From Streptomyces sp. SirexAA-E (GTDB lineage Bacteria > Actinomycetota > Actinomycetes > Streptomycetales > Streptomycetaceae), in assembly GCF_000177195.2 (NCBI RefSeq), contig NC_015953.1:496001-560000 (forward strand): a stretch of DNA of 64,000 nucleotides. The letters run 5' to 3'. Positions within the stretch are counted from its first letter, which is position 1. Every line of letters begins with the position of its first letter. The position numbers and the translations under genes are program-made. The notes under the pieces are model-generated. The model did no database searches. It saw only the letters and a list, made by a program, of their open reading frames with translations, and was not told where the DNA came from. This document shows positions 63,472 through 64,000 of the stretch, piece after piece.

Positions 63472-64000
63472 ATGACTGCAACATCTGGTGCACTCCACAC
63501 CGTTCTGGGAGCCGGGCCCGCCGGCACCTCCGTCGCCTTGGAACTGGCACGCCGCGGGCATGCGGTTCGGCTGGTCGACCGGGCCGGTTCCGGTGAAGCG
63601 CTGGACGGCGTCGAGCGGCTCGCCGGGGATGTCGGCACGGTGGACGGGGCGCTCGCCGCGATCGAGGGCGCGGACGTCGTCTACCACTGCGTCAACGTGG
63701 CCTATCACCTCCAGGTCGACGTCATGCCGGGCATACAGGAGGCGGTGTTGGGCGCGGTGGCGCGCACCGGCGCGCGCCTGGTCGTCCTGGACACGATCTA
63801 CCCCTACGGCGAGACGCGCGGCGAGGTCATGACGGAGGACACCCCGTGGCGGGCGGCCACGGCCAAGGGCAAGATGCGTGCCGCGCTGGACGAGAACTAC
63901 CTCGCCGCACACAAGGAGGACCGCGCGAAGGTCGTGCTCGGCCGCTCGGCGGACTTCGTCGGCCCCCGCGTGCTCAACTCCACGCTGGGCGGGGCCGTTT
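63472..64000 (+). CDS. NAD(P)-binding epimerase/dehydratase-like protein, 5' part (cut by window edge)
   Basis: The first 176 codons are visible from ATG 63472. HTVLGAGPAGTSVALELARR, GHAVRLVDRAG is a Rossmann motif. ALAAIEGADVVYHCVNVAYH, then ARLVVLDTIYPYGETRGEVM, then KMRAALDENYLAAHKEDRAK and VVLGRSADFVGPRV resemble extended-SDR (NAD-dependent epimerase/dehydratase) proteins, with YPYGE replacing the usual YxxxK region start. The 3' end lies beyond the window. The ribosome-binding site is weak (GAAGGGATCACGAC). Confidence 0.8.
   Translation, partial: MTATSGALHTVLGAGPAGTSVALELARRGHAVRLVDRAGSGEALDGVERLAGDVGTVDGALAAIEGADVVYHCVNVAYHLQVDVMPGIQEAVLGAVARTGARLVVLDTIYPYGETRGEVMTEDTPWRAATAKGKMRAALDENYLAAHKEDRAKVVLGRSADFVGPRVLNSTLGGAV

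Noticed and set aside
1..64000. tRNA, rRNA or riboswitch genes
   Set aside because: No cloverleaf, rRNA core or known riboswitch consensus could be recognised by eye; tRNAscan-SE and Rfam searches would settle this.

Overview
The window looks like a stretch of Streptomyces chromosome. Base composition is very high in G+C, almost every real gene has G or C at third codon positions, and many genes start with GTG. The families are typical of the genus: DUF4235, DUF3618, DUF5133, DUF574-type methyltransferase, SCO4225-like and DUF6332-like membrane proteins, CsbD, HSP18/RheA, TerD, CebR boxes and bldA-type TTA codons. No rRNA, tRNA, CRISPR array or intact transposase was seen. Coordinates come from reading the sequence, and all family names come from recognising protein motifs by eye.

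Layout. 1-6.2 kb: the 5' part of a multi-HAMP sensor kinase, a coupled GNAT/DUF3618/DUF4235 operon, a PNPOx-like flavoprotein, PPK2, an anti-sigma-type ATPase and a C-terminally anchored secreted protein. 6.2-14.2 kb: DUF72, a gamma-butyrolactone-receptor-like TetR facing a HAD phosphatase, dhaKL, DUF998, and an acyl-CoA dehydrogenase with its PadR regulator and a clear palindromic operator. 14.3-21.2 kb: small stress genes (CsbD, DUF2267, hsp18 with divergent rheA-like regulator, DUF5133), a SAM methyltransferase, a P450-ferredoxin pair, a VOC protein and a BASS transporter. 21.3-30.7 kb: a secreted GH16-CBM13-GH18 enzyme, NUDIX, lnt, a membrane protein, a MurI-like racemase, an HpnB-like glycosyltransferase, a double TerD protein and a TetR. 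30.8-36.1 kb: a siderophore-interacting protein with a very large PNPOx-PNPOx-reductase-ferredoxin fusion, then glpK/glpF. 36.1-43.7 kb: a 0.9 kb gene-poor gap, a Pro/Gln-rich protein, an Rv1733c-like protein, a beta-helix-AAA+ fusion and a convergent, overlapping multi-spanning serine hydrolase.

43.8-50.5 kb: a DeoR regulator, an SRPBCC protein, and two cellulose-targeted secreted proteins, each preceded by a CebR-type palindrome. The second of these has its signal peptide disrupted by a 22-bp tandem duplication. Then follow a Cds1-like PLP enzyme, a small hypothetical protein and another anti-sigma-type ATPase. 50.6-57.2 kb: a ROK regulator divergent from an MFS transporter, small membrane proteins, a LysR and a geranylgeranyl-reductase-like flavoprotein. 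57.3-64 kb: an M20 dipeptidase, a decayed MBL-fold gene, a P-loop kinase-NUDIX fusion coupled to an integrase remnant, a 181-bp MITE, RidA, an XRE regulator, an SDR and a partial NAD-binding protein cut by the right edge.

The genes do not form one pathway. The coherent units are cellulose use (45.2-48.0 kb), glycerol uptake and phosphorylation (33.8-36.1 kb) with dihydroxyacetone phosphorylation (9.2-11.0 kb), the hsp18/RheA heat-shock pair, the flavin/iron reductase pair (30.8-33.7 kb) and several regulator-target pairs whose operators are visible as palindromes. The most unusual items are the 22-bp duplication that knocks a cellulose-binding secreted protein out of frame, the beta-helix-AAA+ fusion, the four-domain flavoprotein, the GH16-GH18 double hydrolase and the MITE beside an integrase remnant.
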